From the NCBI GenBank assembly GCA_029570245.1, contig JAKQSH010000230.1, forward strand, positions 1 through 22,936: a stretch of 22,936 nucleotides of DNA. Direction: 5' to 3'. This document shows positions 1 to 7,574 of this stretch, in pieces. Below the pieces are notes generated by a model. That model was not told the DNA's origin, searched no databases, and worked only from the letters and a program-made list of their open reading frames with translations. A program made the translations under genes and the position numbers. The stretch is from Deltaproteobacteria bacterium. GTDB taxonomy: Bacteria > Myxococcota_A > SURF-8. Every line of letters begins with the position of its first letter. Positions within the stretch are counted from its first letter, which is position 1.

Positions 1-300
1 GGCGAAATGCTGTAGTTCATTCAGAACAGCCGCAGACTTCGATGTGAATTCAAGCCCGACGCCGTCCGGAAGATCGGGACGCATGGGCGGCTTTGACTTG
101 CGCCACACAACCCTGGCCTGCAATTCAAAAACCTGCGGATATCCGGCAAAGCGTATGGAAAGCGGCACAAGTTCACCATGCTCGAAATTGTTGCCGGTTA
201 CCCATTGCAGGCCGCCAATGCCGATTTCGGGCAGAAAGTACTTGAGGAACTCTTTCTTCTCAAGAAAGCGCAGGCTGAATTTTTTGTTTTCCGAACTCAT
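1..300 (-). CDS. PilZ-like domain protein, partial (C-terminus off the left edge)
   Basis: The first 100 residues are visible, starting at the ATG at 300-298, which is preceded by a GGAAG ribosome site. The fold reads like a PilZ beta-barrel: an EIGIGGL turn at about residues 24-30 stands where PilZ proteins have D/N-x-S-x-x-G, followed by strands with a VVW motif and a GVGLEFTS segment near residues 84-91, which is typical of PilZ strand ends. The usual RxxxR c-di-GMP arginines are not evident and the D/N and Ser of the second motif are replaced by Glu and Gly, so nucleotide binding is doubtful. A TATACT hexamer at 331-336 (minus strand) could be its -10 box. The PilZ assignment is by motif reading only. 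The gene stands apart from the exporter operon and its downstream partners are not visible. Confidence 0.6.
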   Translation of the reverse strand, partial: MSSENKKFSLRFLEKKEFLKYFLPEIGIGGLQWVTGNNFEHGELVPLSIRFAGYPQVFELQARVVWRKSKPPMRPDLPDGVGLEFTSKSAAVLNELQHFA

Positions 301-400
301 TCTTCCATTCTTCCAGTTGCCGGATTAAAGAGTATAGAACTTCACAGCCGGAAAGTGAAAGAATGTTTCCTGCAAAAATTCGGGCAGAAAGCCGGAACGA

Positions 401-955
401 TTATTGAACCGGCGTCATAAAAAGCAAATTCAGAATCATTAACAGATTGTCATCGACACGGGTATTGACAATCACCACATCATAGCCTTTTTCGCCGGAA
501 AGATTCATTGAGTAGTCTTTTTCAGAACGGCTTGTGAATCCATCGGTTTTGACATTCAGCATGCGCTTGCGGTTCTGAATCAGCATAATCGACTCGACAG
601 CCTCGCTCTGTTCGCCGAAATCGAAATTCAGTTTTACTTCGCGAGAGTTTTCATCGCCTACAGCACTTTTAATAACATTCATGGACGGCGCGTAAGCCTG
701 ACGCCTTAATAGCGCAACTTCTGTCACTGAGGAGGCTTTCCCCAGCTTGACTTCAACACCTTCACCGATCTCAACCCAGCCTCTTACGCCATTACTGAAA
801 GACACGTTCGCCCAGCCGTTCCGTGCAGAATTCACGCTCAGATTTCCATCTTTTGACAGGTTCCCTACAAGTGAAGCATCCAGAGACGGACTCACCCCCT
901 TACAGCGGCTCCGGCCTAGAATGAAGCGTGTGACAGAACTTACCTCCGAAAACAA
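401..955 (-). pseudogene. 3' remnant of an SH3-domain protein, 5' end lost at an IS scar
   Basis: A 184-codon open frame carries a bacterial SH3-like domain near its start (PSLDASLVG, then NGWANV and GVRGWVEIG, about residues 23-62). A C-terminal beta-rich domain follows, rich in alternating hydrophobics (ESIMLIQNRKRML, then YDVVIVNTRVDDNL). This pairing resembles the C-terminal end of some envelope PDZ/S41-type peptidases, but that is a weak inference. The frame begins only with a TTG at 955-953, has no signal peptide, and its upstream in-frame sequence reads into an IS3-family fragment until a TAG. I therefore read it as the tail of a larger exported protein cut by an insertion. It may still be translated from the TTG, but no good ribosome site supports that. 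Confidence 0.55.
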
Positions 956-959
956 GTCC

Positions 960-1105
960 GGTTTATGTGTTATAATATAAGCTGGCAGAGATTTGAAAGG
1001 GGTAGATTGAAATGCCTAAGAAGACGAGTGTAGAGAAGATAGTACAGACATTGCGTCAGGCGGAGGTATTGCAGTCCAAGGGGCACAGCATCACGCAAAT
1101 CCCTT
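960..1105 (+). mobile_element. Truncated left part of an IS3-family insertion sequence
   Basis: The segment contains a TATAAT box (971-976), a purine-rich ribosome site (GGGG near 1000) and the first 30 or so codons of an IS3-type orfA. It lies exactly between the decapitated SH3-protein gene and the end of the exporter operon. No right end, orfB or clear terminal inverted repeat is present, so this is a scar, not a functional element. The left limit is approximate, set by where neighbouring coding sequence ceases to look real. The right limit is set by where the OrfA similarity stops. Confidence 0.5.
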
Positions 1106-1128
1106 CTCCAATGTTGTTTAATTTCTGA
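1012..1128 (+). pseudogene. IS3-family transposase OrfA, N-terminal fragment
   Basis: The ATG at 1012 opens a 38-codon frame. Its first 30 residues (MPKKTSVEKIVQTLRQAEVL, then a Gln-Ser-Lys-Gly-His-Ser-Ile-Thr-Gln run) match the start of the OrfA helix-turn-helix protein of IS3-family elements, where an EKIV..LRQAE helix precedes the DNA-recognition helices. In a full OrfA this would run on into a Cys-Arg-Lys-x-Gly-Val-Ser segment. Here the frame changes to unrelated sequence at about 1102 and ends at 1128. The helix-turn-helix and the leucine zipper are missing, so it cannot act as a transposase subunit. A ribosome site lies about 10 bases upstream. Confidence 0.6.
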
Positions 1129-1234
1129 AGTTCTTAATAATAATGGTCTGGAGTATTGATTTTTTCAGTTAACTGTCAAGAAATATACGGTTGAACAGGA
1201 CACTACGGATTGCGTGTACAGATTCGAGAGTCAG

Positions 1235-2377
1235 TCAGCCGAGGCGTTTTTTGAAACGCAGACTGGCGGCCGTTATTACAGCAACACCCAGAACGGCAAG
1301 ATGCAATCCTGTCTCCCATAGTTCCCACGGAGCGGCGCCCTTTACCATTATACCCCTGACAAGAGTCATGTAATATCGCAAGGGATTGAGCACAGTCAGC
1401 CATTGCACCCATTGCGGCATGTTTTCTATCGGATACACGAAACCGGAAAGCATTACAGCGGGAAGAATGATGAAAAATGCATTCATCATGGCCTGTTGCT
1501 GTGTCGCGCTTACGGTGGAGATAAAAAGACCAAGACCGAGAGTTGCCATAAGAAAGACAGTCGAAACACCCAACAGCCCCCATAATGGCCCCATCGTTGG
1601 AATATCGAAAACCACCGCAGCCAGCATTACAATAAGCAATACATCCACCAGTCCCATTATGGCAAACGGCAAAGTCTTACCCACTATCAACTGCCACGGG
1701 CGCAAAGGCGTCACCATGATCTGCTCAAGAGTTCCAATTTCCTTTTCACGCGTCAATCCCATTGAAGTCAGCAGCATGGTTATGACAATCAGCACCATGC
1801 CAAGCACTGCCGGAACGAAGAACACTGCGGAACGCATGCGAGGATTGAACCAGGCCCGAGATTGAATTTCAATGCGTGGAAGCAGAGTATCGGCACTGCG
1901 TCCCATGGCCTGAATGCGTTCACGCGCAGTAACTCGGACACGCTCGGCAGCATTATGATTCAGAATCTGCGCAATCTGCTGTCCGGCCCGCAGAGCGGTA
2001 TTTGAGTCAGAACCGTCCATAACAATCTGAATTTCACCTGATCCCAGTGCAAGGTCTTTTGAAAAACCGGACGGAATAACAACGGCCAGAGCGGTCCGTC
2101 CCAGCAGAATATCATTTTCGGCATCATTTTCATTCCAGGTGAAACTCACCACGTTGAAACCGTCATTTTCGATTATCAGGCGGGCGATGTTCCTGCTTTC
2201 AAGCGTTCTATCGAGATCAACCATCGTCACCGGCTGCGCGGTTAGATCGAGATTGATTGCAAAACCGAAAAGCACAGTTTGAATAAGTGGCACTACCAGA
2301 ATAACCATAAGCATGCGCTTATCGCGAAAAGTCTGGATGAATTCCTTTTTCATAACACGGCCTAAGACGCGCAGCAT
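1235..2377 (-). CDS. ABC-2 type exporter permease (YbhR-like)
   Basis: A 380-residue inner-membrane permease of the ABC2_membrane_3 type. One N-terminal membrane segment (about residues 18-38) is followed by a large extracytoplasmic domain to about residue 175, containing an AWFNP motif. Five hydrophobic segments follow. The cytoplasmic coupling region has TREKEIGTLEQIMVTP, and the late loop has LSGFVYPIENMPQW with NPLRYY, both hallmarks of this family. Its ATG overlaps the stop of the preceding permease gene as TAATG, so translation is probably coupled. An in-frame reading can be extended upstream but would overlap the preceding gene fully, so I reject it. It should pair with the other permease as the membrane half of the exporter and is the last gene of the operon. 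I see no clear intrinsic terminator after it. Confidence 0.9.
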   Translation of the reverse strand: MLRVLGRVMKKEFIQTFRDKRMLMVILVVPLIQTVLFGFAINLDLTAQPVTMVDLDRTLESRNIARLIIENDGFNVVSFTWNENDAENDILLGRTALAVVIPSGFSKDLALGSGEIQIVMDGSDSNTALRAGQQIAQILNHNAAERVRVTARERIQAMGRSADTLLPRIEIQSRAWFNPRMRSAVFFVPAVLGMVLIVITMLLTSMGLTREKEIGTLEQIMVTPLRPWQLIVGKTLPFAIMGLVDVLLIVMLAAVVFDIPTMGPLWGLLGVSTVFLMATLGLGLFISTVSATQQQAMMNAFFIILPAVMLSGFVYPIENMPQWVQWLTVLNPLRYYMTLVRGIMVKGAAPWELWETGLHLAVLGVAVITAASLRFKKRLG

Positions 2378-3516
2378 TAAGCCACCTCGGTTTTGAAGCG
2401 CAACGAACACAGCAGCAATATAACAACCAGATATATCAGCAGAGCCGTCAGTTCCGGCTGCAGAGCCGAAAGCGGCAAGTCTTTCAGGAAGAGCCCGCGC
2501 AAAGCTACAAGATAATAGCGCGCAGGAAATATATAAGTAATGGCCTGCACAATTGAAGGCATCGAAGCGATTGGCGTCATAAAACCGGACAGAATAAGCG
2601 ACGGAAGCATCGAAGTCAGAATGGCCATCTGCATGGCAAGCTGCTGCTGGCGTGTAATAATCGAAATCAGCAGCCCCCAGGCAAGCCCGCCAAGGAGAAA
2701 AACAACTGATATGAGCAGCAGAGCACCAATATTGCCGCGCAGTGGAACTTTGAAAAGCAGAATGCCGCTGACTGCGATAAGAAGCAACTGCCCCAGACCG
2801 ATTACAAAATATGGAATGATTTTGCCTATCGCTATTTCCATGCCATTGACCGGCGTAACCAGCAATTGTTCCATGGTGCCGTTTTCCCATTCTTTAGCAA
2901 CAGTCAATGCCATAAGTATGGAAGTCATCATGGACATGATGAGTGCGATCAGACCCGGCACCATGAACCACTGGGAATTGAGAGATGGATTGAACCAGTT
3001 GCGAGATTTGATGCTGAAAGGCGCACCCTTCATTCCACCACCAGAAAGACCGTTGCGCTCAAGCGTATTGACTATCATTCTGAAAGACAGCATCTGTTCG
3101 ATGGCCTGGGCATAACCGATGGTTATGTCGGCCACATTTGCGTCGGCTCCGTCAACAATAAGCTGAGCACGAGCAGTATTTCCGCGTTCGGCGTCGCGTT
3201 CGAAGCCGTGCGGAATTATCAGTGCGGCTTTGGCCTCATAGCGGCGGAAACGCTGAAGTACGGTTTTTTCATTATCCGGCCTTTCAACTACCGTAAAATA
3301 TCCGCTGCGTTCGAATGCTCCCGACAACTCACGGGAAAGCGGAGTATGGTCGCTGTCAACCACTATAAGAGCAATATCTTCGACATCCATTGTCAGCGCA
3401 TATCCGAACAGCAGAAGCAGCACCAGCGGAATTCCAAGAGCCATCCAGAGAGTTCTGAAATCGCGCACAATATGCCGCGTTTCTTTCCAGGCCAGTTGCA
3501 GTATGCGTCCGAACAT
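2377..3516 (-). CDS. ABC-2 type exporter permease (YbhS-like)
   Basis: A 379-residue permease with the same plan as its downstream neighbour: membrane segment at about residues 23-44, extracytoplasmic domain with NWFNPSLNSQWF near residues 172-183, the cytoplasmic motif AKEWENGTMEQLLVTP, then five hydrophobic segments with LSGFMTPIASMP and PARYYL. The AKEWE.GTMEQLL motif and the position before the second permease match E. coli YbhS. The ATG at 3516-3514 overlaps the ATPase stop as TGATG. A TTG one codon earlier is also open, but the ATG with the same overlap style as the next junction is the better start. The two permeases are clearly paralogous but distinct, which implies a heterodimeric membrane domain. 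Confidence 0.9.
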   Translation of the reverse strand: MFGRILQLAWKETRHIVRDFRTLWMALGIPLVLLLLFGYALTMDVEDIALIVVDSDHTPLSRELSGAFERSGYFTVVERPDNEKTVLQRFRRYEAKAALIIPHGFERDAERGNTARAQLIVDGADANVADITIGYAQAIEQMLSFRMIVNTLERNGLSGGGMKGAPFSIKSRNWFNPSLNSQWFMVPGLIALIMSMMTSILMALTVAKEWENGTMEQLLVTPVNGMEIAIGKIIPYFVIGLGQLLLIAVSGILLFKVPLRGNIGALLLISVVFLLGGLAWGLLISIITRQQQLAMQMAILTSMLPSLILSGFMTPIASMPSIVQAITYIFPARYYLVALRGLFLKDLPLSALQPELTALLIYLVVILLLCSLRFKTEVA

Positions 3517-4493
3517 CAACGCTCGACCTTTCCGATAACGGTTATAAAAACATCCTCAAGGGTCACCCTGGCAATGCTTATGTCGCACGCATCAAGACCT
3601 TTTCTACGGCATATTTCAAAAAAAGCGCCACAGGGGTCTTCCTGATCTCTAAACACCACATGAAAGGCGGCTCCGAACGGCTGAATGTCCATAATGTCGG
3701 ACTCGCCTGAAAGCTTCTCGCGCACATCTCGTATGGATGAATGACATTCGAAATTCAGCAGAACACCACCAAGCGCATTGCGTTTGAGATTCGCCGGAGT
3801 ATCGAGCGCAACAATTCTACCGCGACTCATCAGAGCGATGCGGTCGCACTGTTCGACTTCGTCCATATAGTGAGTAGTAACAAATACTGTAATACCACGA
3901 CCGGACAGCGTTCGAATAAGGTCCCAGAAAAGACGGCGCGCAGCCGGCGCAACGCCCGCAGTAGGTTCGTCCAGAAAAATCATTTCCGGCTCGTGCAGCA
4001 ATGCCGCGCCCAGAGCCAGACGCTGCTTGAGTCCGCCGGACAGTGTTGAAGTAAGGCGTTTTTCCTGGCCGGCCAAGCCGGACATTTCCACAGCCCAGCT
4101 CTTGCGCTCCGAAAGCCTGCGGGGCGGGACACCATATATGCCGCCGAAGAAATCGAGGTTCTCGCTTACTGTCAGGTCCGGGTATAGTGAGAATTTCTGC
4201 GACATATAGCCGACATGCGGCTTGACTTTTTCGAGGTCGCGCATGATGTCGTAACCAAGCACATGCCCCTGTCCAGAACTTGGGGCAAGAAGACCGCACA
4301 GAATGCGTATTGTTGTAGATTTTCCTGCACCGTTGGCCCCCAGAAAGCCGAAAACCTCGCCGCGCCTGACGTGAAACGAAATTCCATCAACAGCGCGGAA
4401 TGCGCCAAAAACGCGCGTGAGATTCTGTACGTCAATAACATGTTCCATAGCGCCGGCAGTGGTCGCCACAGCTTGTGCAGCTTGCGCAGTCAT
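3516..4493 (-). CDS. ABC exporter ATPase, second of a split pair (YbhF C-half-like)
   Basis: A 325-residue ATPase with a complete set of nucleotide-binding motifs: Walker A GANGAGKST (residues 52-60), Q-loop near MSQKFSLY (97-104), signature LSGGLKQR (151-158), Walker B MIFLDEPT (171-178) and switch histidine H208 in TTHYMDE. An odd point is the D-loop, which reads AGVAPAARR where this family normally has GVDP, so the conserved Asp is Ala at 182. A short Ala/Thr-rich extension of about 15 residues precedes the domain. The ATG overlaps the upstream ATPase stop by four bases (ATGA). It probably forms a heterodimer with the upstream ATPase. In E. coli these two domains are halves of one protein, YbhF. 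Confidence 0.9.
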   Translation of the reverse strand: MTAQAAQAVATTAGAMEHVIDVQNLTRVFGAFRAVDGISFHVRRGEVFGFLGANGAGKSTTIRILCGLLAPSSGQGHVLGYDIMRDLEKVKPHVGYMSQKFSLYPDLTVSENLDFFGGIYGVPPRRLSERKSWAVEMSGLAGQEKRLTSTLSGGLKQRLALGAALLHEPEMIFLDEPTAGVAPAARRLFWDLIRTLSGRGITVFVTTHYMDEVEQCDRIALMSRGRIVALDTPANLKRNALGGVLLNFECHSSIRDVREKLSGESDIMDIQPFGAAFHVVFRDQEDPCGAFFEICRRKGLDACDISIARVTLEDVFITVIGKVER

Positions 4494-5437
4494 TGCGCCA
4501 CCTTCGCATCCGGAAGTTTTTCGCTTGTAATATGCATGAAAATGTCTTCGAAAGAAGGAGTAACAATATCGAGCCGAACTACTTCTGATCCCCAGGAAAT
4601 GATCTTCTGTTTTAAAATCTCCGAATATTCAACGCCATGCGGCGAAATAACATGCATGGCGCGCCCCATAAGATAAGCCTGGCTTACGCCGTCAAGCGCC
4701 AGCAGGCCGGAAACGTCAGTCAGAACCGGCGAAGTTTCAATCTCGAAAAGAGTCTGGGTAAAACTTTGCTTCAAGCTGGCCGGACTGTCGGATGCAACGA
4801 TTCTGCCGTCAAGCAGCAGTCCCACTTTAGAACAGCGCTCTGCTTCGTCCATATACGGCGTACTGACAAGCACAGCCACGCCTTCTCCGACAAGTTCATA
4901 TAAAAACGCCCACAATTCACGACGGCTTATCGGATCGACACCGTTAGTAGGTTCGTCAAGCAGCAGCAGACGCGGCTCGTGTACCAGCGCACAGGCCAGC
5001 GCCAGCTTTTTGTACATACCGCCCGAAAGCGCACGGGCAGGTCTGTCTCGGAAACGATCCAGACGTGCGATATCGAGCAGACGCTTTTCGCGCTCAATCA
5101 GAACTTTGCGCGACACACCGAACATTCGTGCGAAAAAACGCAGATTTTCCTGAACAGACAGATCGCCGTAAAGGCTGTATTGCTGAGGCATATATCCCAT
5201 ATGAGCGCGGGCTTCCCGGCGTTTTTCTGGGATTCTGTGCCCAAGAACTGAAATTTCGCCGCCGTCCTGACGAACCAGACCGCATATCATGCGCATTGAA
5301 GTCGTTTTGCCCGCGCCATCCGGCCCCATAAGGCCATATACTTCTCCAGGTTCAATTCGCATCGAAACATCATTGACGGCATGAATGCTTCCGAATGATT
5401 TATGCAGTCCGACAACATTTAAAGCCGCATCGCTCAT
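4490..5437 (-). CDS. ABC exporter ATPase, first of a split pair (YbhF N-half-like)
   Basis: A 315-residue ATPase. Walker A is GPDGAGKTT (38-46), the Q-loop lies in MPQQYSLYG (83-91), the signature is LSGGMYKK (137-144), Walker B is LLLLDEPT (157-164), and the D-loop is normal (NGVDP). The switch histidine is replaced by proline: VSTPYMDEAERC, Pro194. Loss of this His is known in first ATPase domains of YbhF-like exporters and suggests one degenerate ATP site. The C-terminal 100 residues form the DUF4162-like tail seen in drug/polysaccharide exporter ATPases. The ATG follows the adaptor gene by 12 bases with a GGAG ribosome site. It is expected to dimerise with the next ATPase in the operon. 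Confidence 0.9.
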   Translation of the reverse strand: MSDAALNVVGLHKSFGSIHAVNDVSMRIEPGEVYGLMGPDGAGKTTSMRMICGLVRQDGGEISVLGHRIPEKRREARAHMGYMPQQYSLYGDLSVQENLRFFARMFGVSRKVLIEREKRLLDIARLDRFRDRPARALSGGMYKKLALACALVHEPRLLLLDEPTNGVDPISRRELWAFLYELVGEGVAVLVSTPYMDEAERCSKVGLLLDGRIVASDSPASLKQSFTQTLFEIETSPVLTDVSGLLALDGVSQAYLMGRAMHVISPHGVEYSEILKQKIISWGSEVVRLDIVTPSFEDIFMHITSEKLPDAKVAQ

Positions 5438-5449
5438 TCCGACACTCCA

Positions 5450-6403
5450 TCACTTTGTATCCCAGACAGCCTCAACCGGCATGCCGGGACGCAACAGACC
5501 GTCGGCATTTGCAAGTACAACTTTCACGCCGAAAACCAGACGTGTCCGGTCTTCTTTGGTCTGAATTGATTTAGGAGTGAATTCGGCTTCGCTGTTTATG
5601 CGCTGAACGACTCCCTCGAAATTGCGATCCGGGAAAGTATCAGCAACAACACGCACCTTCTGTCCGACACTTACCCTGCCGACTTCCTCATTCGGAATAT
5701 ATATGTACGTGTAGACATCTTCGGTGCGATCTATTTTCAACAACGCTGCACCCGGCATGGCGATTTCGCCCGGCTCGTAATTGCGGGCGCTGACCCGCCC
5801 GGAAATGGGAGCCTTAAGCTCGCATTCATCCAGACCGGTTTCGGCAAGTTTCACCGCAGCTTTTGCAGCTCCGACCTGTGCTGCGGCTACGCCTGTGGCG
5901 CGTTCCGCCACTTTTACAGCCTTTTCCGCCGTATTTATCTGTTCTGTCAGAGTGTCGTATGCAGTTTTGGCCTGTTCATAACGGTTTTCTGGAAGGCTTT
6001 TGCTTTCGAACAGAGTCCTCGCACGCTCAAAATCGCGTCTTGCCTGACCCTGTTGAGCAACAAGAGGAGCCAGTGAACTGCGGGCCTGCATTTTTGCAGC
6101 TTCGGCCTGAGCCAGAGCCGCTTCGGCCTGAGCAACCTGTGCTTCGGCCTGTGTACAGCGGGCTTCGATTTCGTCGCAGTCAAGTTTCACCAGAACCTGA
6201 CCGGCTTCGACCTGCGCACCTTCTTCTACGGCTATCTCCAGAATACGCGAGGCGATTTTCCCCGAAACCAGAACCTGTGTGGTTTCGATCTGCCCGGAAC
6301 CGCGCAGAGTCGGATCATACTGGCGAGCAGGAACTATGCGCGTGAAATACACATAAAGCGACGCTGCACAGAGCAGAAAAGCAAAAATTACAATCTTCTT
6401 CAT
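5450..6403 (-). CDS. HlyD/RND-type periplasmic adaptor of an ABC exporter (YbhG-like)
   Basis: A 317-residue membrane fusion protein. An N-terminal anchor or uncleaved signal (residues 3-20) is followed by the first biotinyl-lipoyl half (about 45-75, with the conserved EEGAQVEAGQVLVKLD). A long Ala/Gln/Glu-rich coiled-coil hairpin follows (about 79-190), then the second lipoyl half (ELKAPISGRVSARNYEPGE, 195-213) and beta-barrel segments. The segment FTPKSIQTKEDRTRLVFGVKV (275-295) is characteristic of YbhG-like adaptors. It would link the inner-membrane transporter to an outer-membrane channel; no channel gene is in the window, so a TolC-like partner must be encoded elsewhere. The ATG overlaps the regulator stop as TAATG. 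Confidence 0.92.
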   Translation of the reverse strand: MKKIVIFAFLLCAASLYVYFTRIVPARQYDPTLRGSGQIETTQVLVSGKIASRILEIAVEEGAQVEAGQVLVKLDCDEIEARCTQAEAQVAQAEAALAQAEAAKMQARSSLAPLVAQQGQARRDFERARTLFESKSLPENRYEQAKTAYDTLTEQINTAEKAVKVAERATGVAAAQVGAAKAAVKLAETGLDECELKAPISGRVSARNYEPGEIAMPGAALLKIDRTEDVYTYIYIPNEEVGRVSVGQKVRVVADTFPDRNFEGVVQRINSEAEFTPKSIQTKEDRTRLVFGVKVVLANADGLLRPGMPVEAVWDTK

Positions 6404-7119
6404 TACCGCTCTCCAGAATTGACGACCTGCGGAGATTGACTATTAAAAAAAGCTTCAAACGACAGCGGCTTAATGAAAAGCCCGCGCCCTATCATTGCAA
6501 GCATGGAGTGAATGGCCTGCTGCGGCGTGAACTGGCCGGTGGAAAAAGCTTCGGGACTGATGACATTTAGCACAGTGTTCATTATTATGCTCATCACGGC
6601 TTTCGGATGAATATCCGGCCATATTTCGCCGTTTTTCATGCCCTCCTCAATAAGGTTTTCAAGGTTACTGACAACAAACATCCTGCGTTCATTGACAATT
6701 TCCCACAAATGCGGAAATTCGAGTTTTATGTCGGTAATGAACTCAGAAGTCAGCATGGAAGAAACATCAAATATCACCCTCTGCATAGACAGGAAACGCT
6801 CTGAGACTCCATCGCTGGAATTCAGAGCATTAAGCATTTTCGGCAGAGTCATCATGGCCAGATGGTCGAGACAGGCTTTGACAAGCGCCTCCTTGGATTC
6901 GAAAAATTCATAAATGCGGCGCTTGCTTATGCGCAAATCACGGGCGATTTCCTCCATTGTTACACGCCGGGTGCCGTACCTGAGAAATTTTCTGAATGAA
7001 GTTTCCAGTATGAGCTTCCGCGCAGCCTCACGTTTGTCGCCCGAATCCGGGATCGGCCTGTCCAACAGTTCTTTCACAACTTGCGGTATTCTGTTTATTT
7101 TGTCTCCATGCGTTTCCAT
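6403..7119 (-). CDS. TetR-family transcriptional regulator (CecR-like position)
   Basis: A 238-residue regulator. After an unusually long leader of about 30 residues comes the TetR DNA-binding domain (residues 31-80), with helix-turn-helix TMEEIARDLRISKRRIYEFF and the following SKEALV. The ligand-binding C-terminal domain is less conserved, as expected. The ATG at 7119 has a GGAG site 8 bases upstream and overlaps the stop of the small upstream frame. It is the promoter-proximal regulator of the exporter operon, as CecR is for ybhGFSR in E. coli. By family precedent it should repress its own operon and release DNA when an exported compound binds. A candidate operator is the dyad at 7391-7443. 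Confidence 0.9.
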   Translation of the reverse strand: METHGDKINRIPQVVKELLDRPIPDSGDKREAARKLILETSFRKFLRYGTRRVTMEEIARDLRISKRRIYEFFESKEALVKACLDHLAMMTLPKMLNALNSSDGVSERFLSMQRVIFDVSSMLTSEFITDIKLEFPHLWEIVNERRMFVVSNLENLIEEGMKNGEIWPDIHPKAVMSIIMNTVLNVISPEAFSTGQFTPQQAIHSMLAMIGRGLFIKPLSFEAFFNSQSPQVVNSGER

Positions 7120-7340
7120 TATTTCTCCACTACTCTGGAAGCCCTGGCTTGTTCGATACTTTTATTTTTTGAACATAAAAAAACAACTGGAAGCACAGTT
7201 GTTTTATCGGCTCCAATTGCTTTTCCACTCAACCATAAAATCAATTCGCGCTTATCTCCCGCATCAGGAATATGTTTTTCAGGCGAATCCCACACTATTT
7301 CCGCTGCGCTGCATTTTACCCGACCATCTGCTTTTTCCAT
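7119..7340 (-). CDS. Small ORF (73 aa) coupled to the TetR gene; possible tetR paralogue remnant
   Basis: The ATG at 7340-7338 has a strong ribosome site (GAGGAAG, 6 bases upstream) and the frame ends in a TAATG overlap with the TetR start, the same junction type used elsewhere in this operon. I do not recognise a full domain. Residues 24-32 (IPDAGDKRE) closely match residues 23-31 of the TetR protein (IPDSGDKRE), with synonymous differences in almost every codon. The following LIL and TTV segments are also reminiscent of a TetR N-terminus. It may be the decayed start of a duplicated tetR gene, a translated leader that couples expression, or a small genuine protein. An upstream in-frame TTG at 7463 gives a longer frame but lacks support. 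Confidence 0.4.
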   Translation of the reverse strand: MEKADGRVKCSAAEIVWDSPEKHIPDAGDKRELILWLSGKAIGADKTTVLPVVFLCSKNKSIEQARASRVVEK

Positions 7341-7390
7341 TATTGCTTCCTCGCATGAACCAGGATTAAAAAACCGCCACGAACACCGCA

Positions 7391-7443
7391 GGCACCAACC
7401 TTTCGATGGAAACCACAATGGTTTTTCCAGTTCCCATGGTGCC
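7391..7443 (-). promoter_or_regulatory. Two concentric inverted repeats upstream of the exporter operon
   Basis: GGCACCA (7391-7397) pairs with TGGTGCC (7437-7443). Inside it, TGGAAACCA (7407-7415) pairs with TGGTTTTTCCA (7419-7429) apart from a two-base bulge. Both dyads share one centre at 7417. The element lies 51 bases upstream of the small ORF start and inside the only intergenic space before the TetR operon. It could be an operator for the TetR dimer or an RNA hairpin in the leader. I see no convincing sigma-70 promoter near it. The call as regulatory is an inference. Confidence 0.4.
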
Positions 7444-7526
7444 ACAATTGTCCTGCAAGTCAAGATGTTTTTTTATTTGCGGCTCAATGTCCTCGGAAAA
7501 TCAATTGAAACCGGCGGAGTAAAGGC

Positions 7527-7558
7527 AAAAAAAAACCGCCTTTCGGCGGTTTTTTTTA
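7527..7558 (-). terminator. Intrinsic terminator of the pilin gene, potentially bidirectional
   Basis: CCGCC (7536-7540), a TTTC loop and GGCGG (7545-7549) form a short GC stem flanked by nine A on one side and eight T on the other, which can extend the pairing. It lies 16 bases after the pilin stop codon and would give a U-tract on the minus-strand transcript. By symmetry it could also stop plus-strand transcription. Confidence 0.88.
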
Positions 7559-7574
7559 ACTAACACAGATCAGA

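Noticed and set aside
1166..1175. Palindrome CAGTTAACTG next to a T-run, as terminator of the exporter operon
   Set aside because: The T-run lies on the wrong side for minus-strand transcription and the 10-base palindrome leaves no loop.
2378..2890. In-frame upstream extension of the last permease (to 551 residues)
   Set aside because: The extra residues are low-quality His/Ser/Cys-rich sequence wholly overlapping the other permease; the ATG at 2377 in a TAATG junction starts the recognisable permease.
2866..3645. A 259-codon plus-strand frame across the first permease and the ATPase end
   Set aside because: It crosses two well-supported minus-strand genes and shows no family motifs.
7341..7463. 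TTG-initiated extension of the small ORF before tetR
   Set aside because: No ribosome site for the TTG and the extension would translate the nested dyads; the ATG at 7340 has a strong site.
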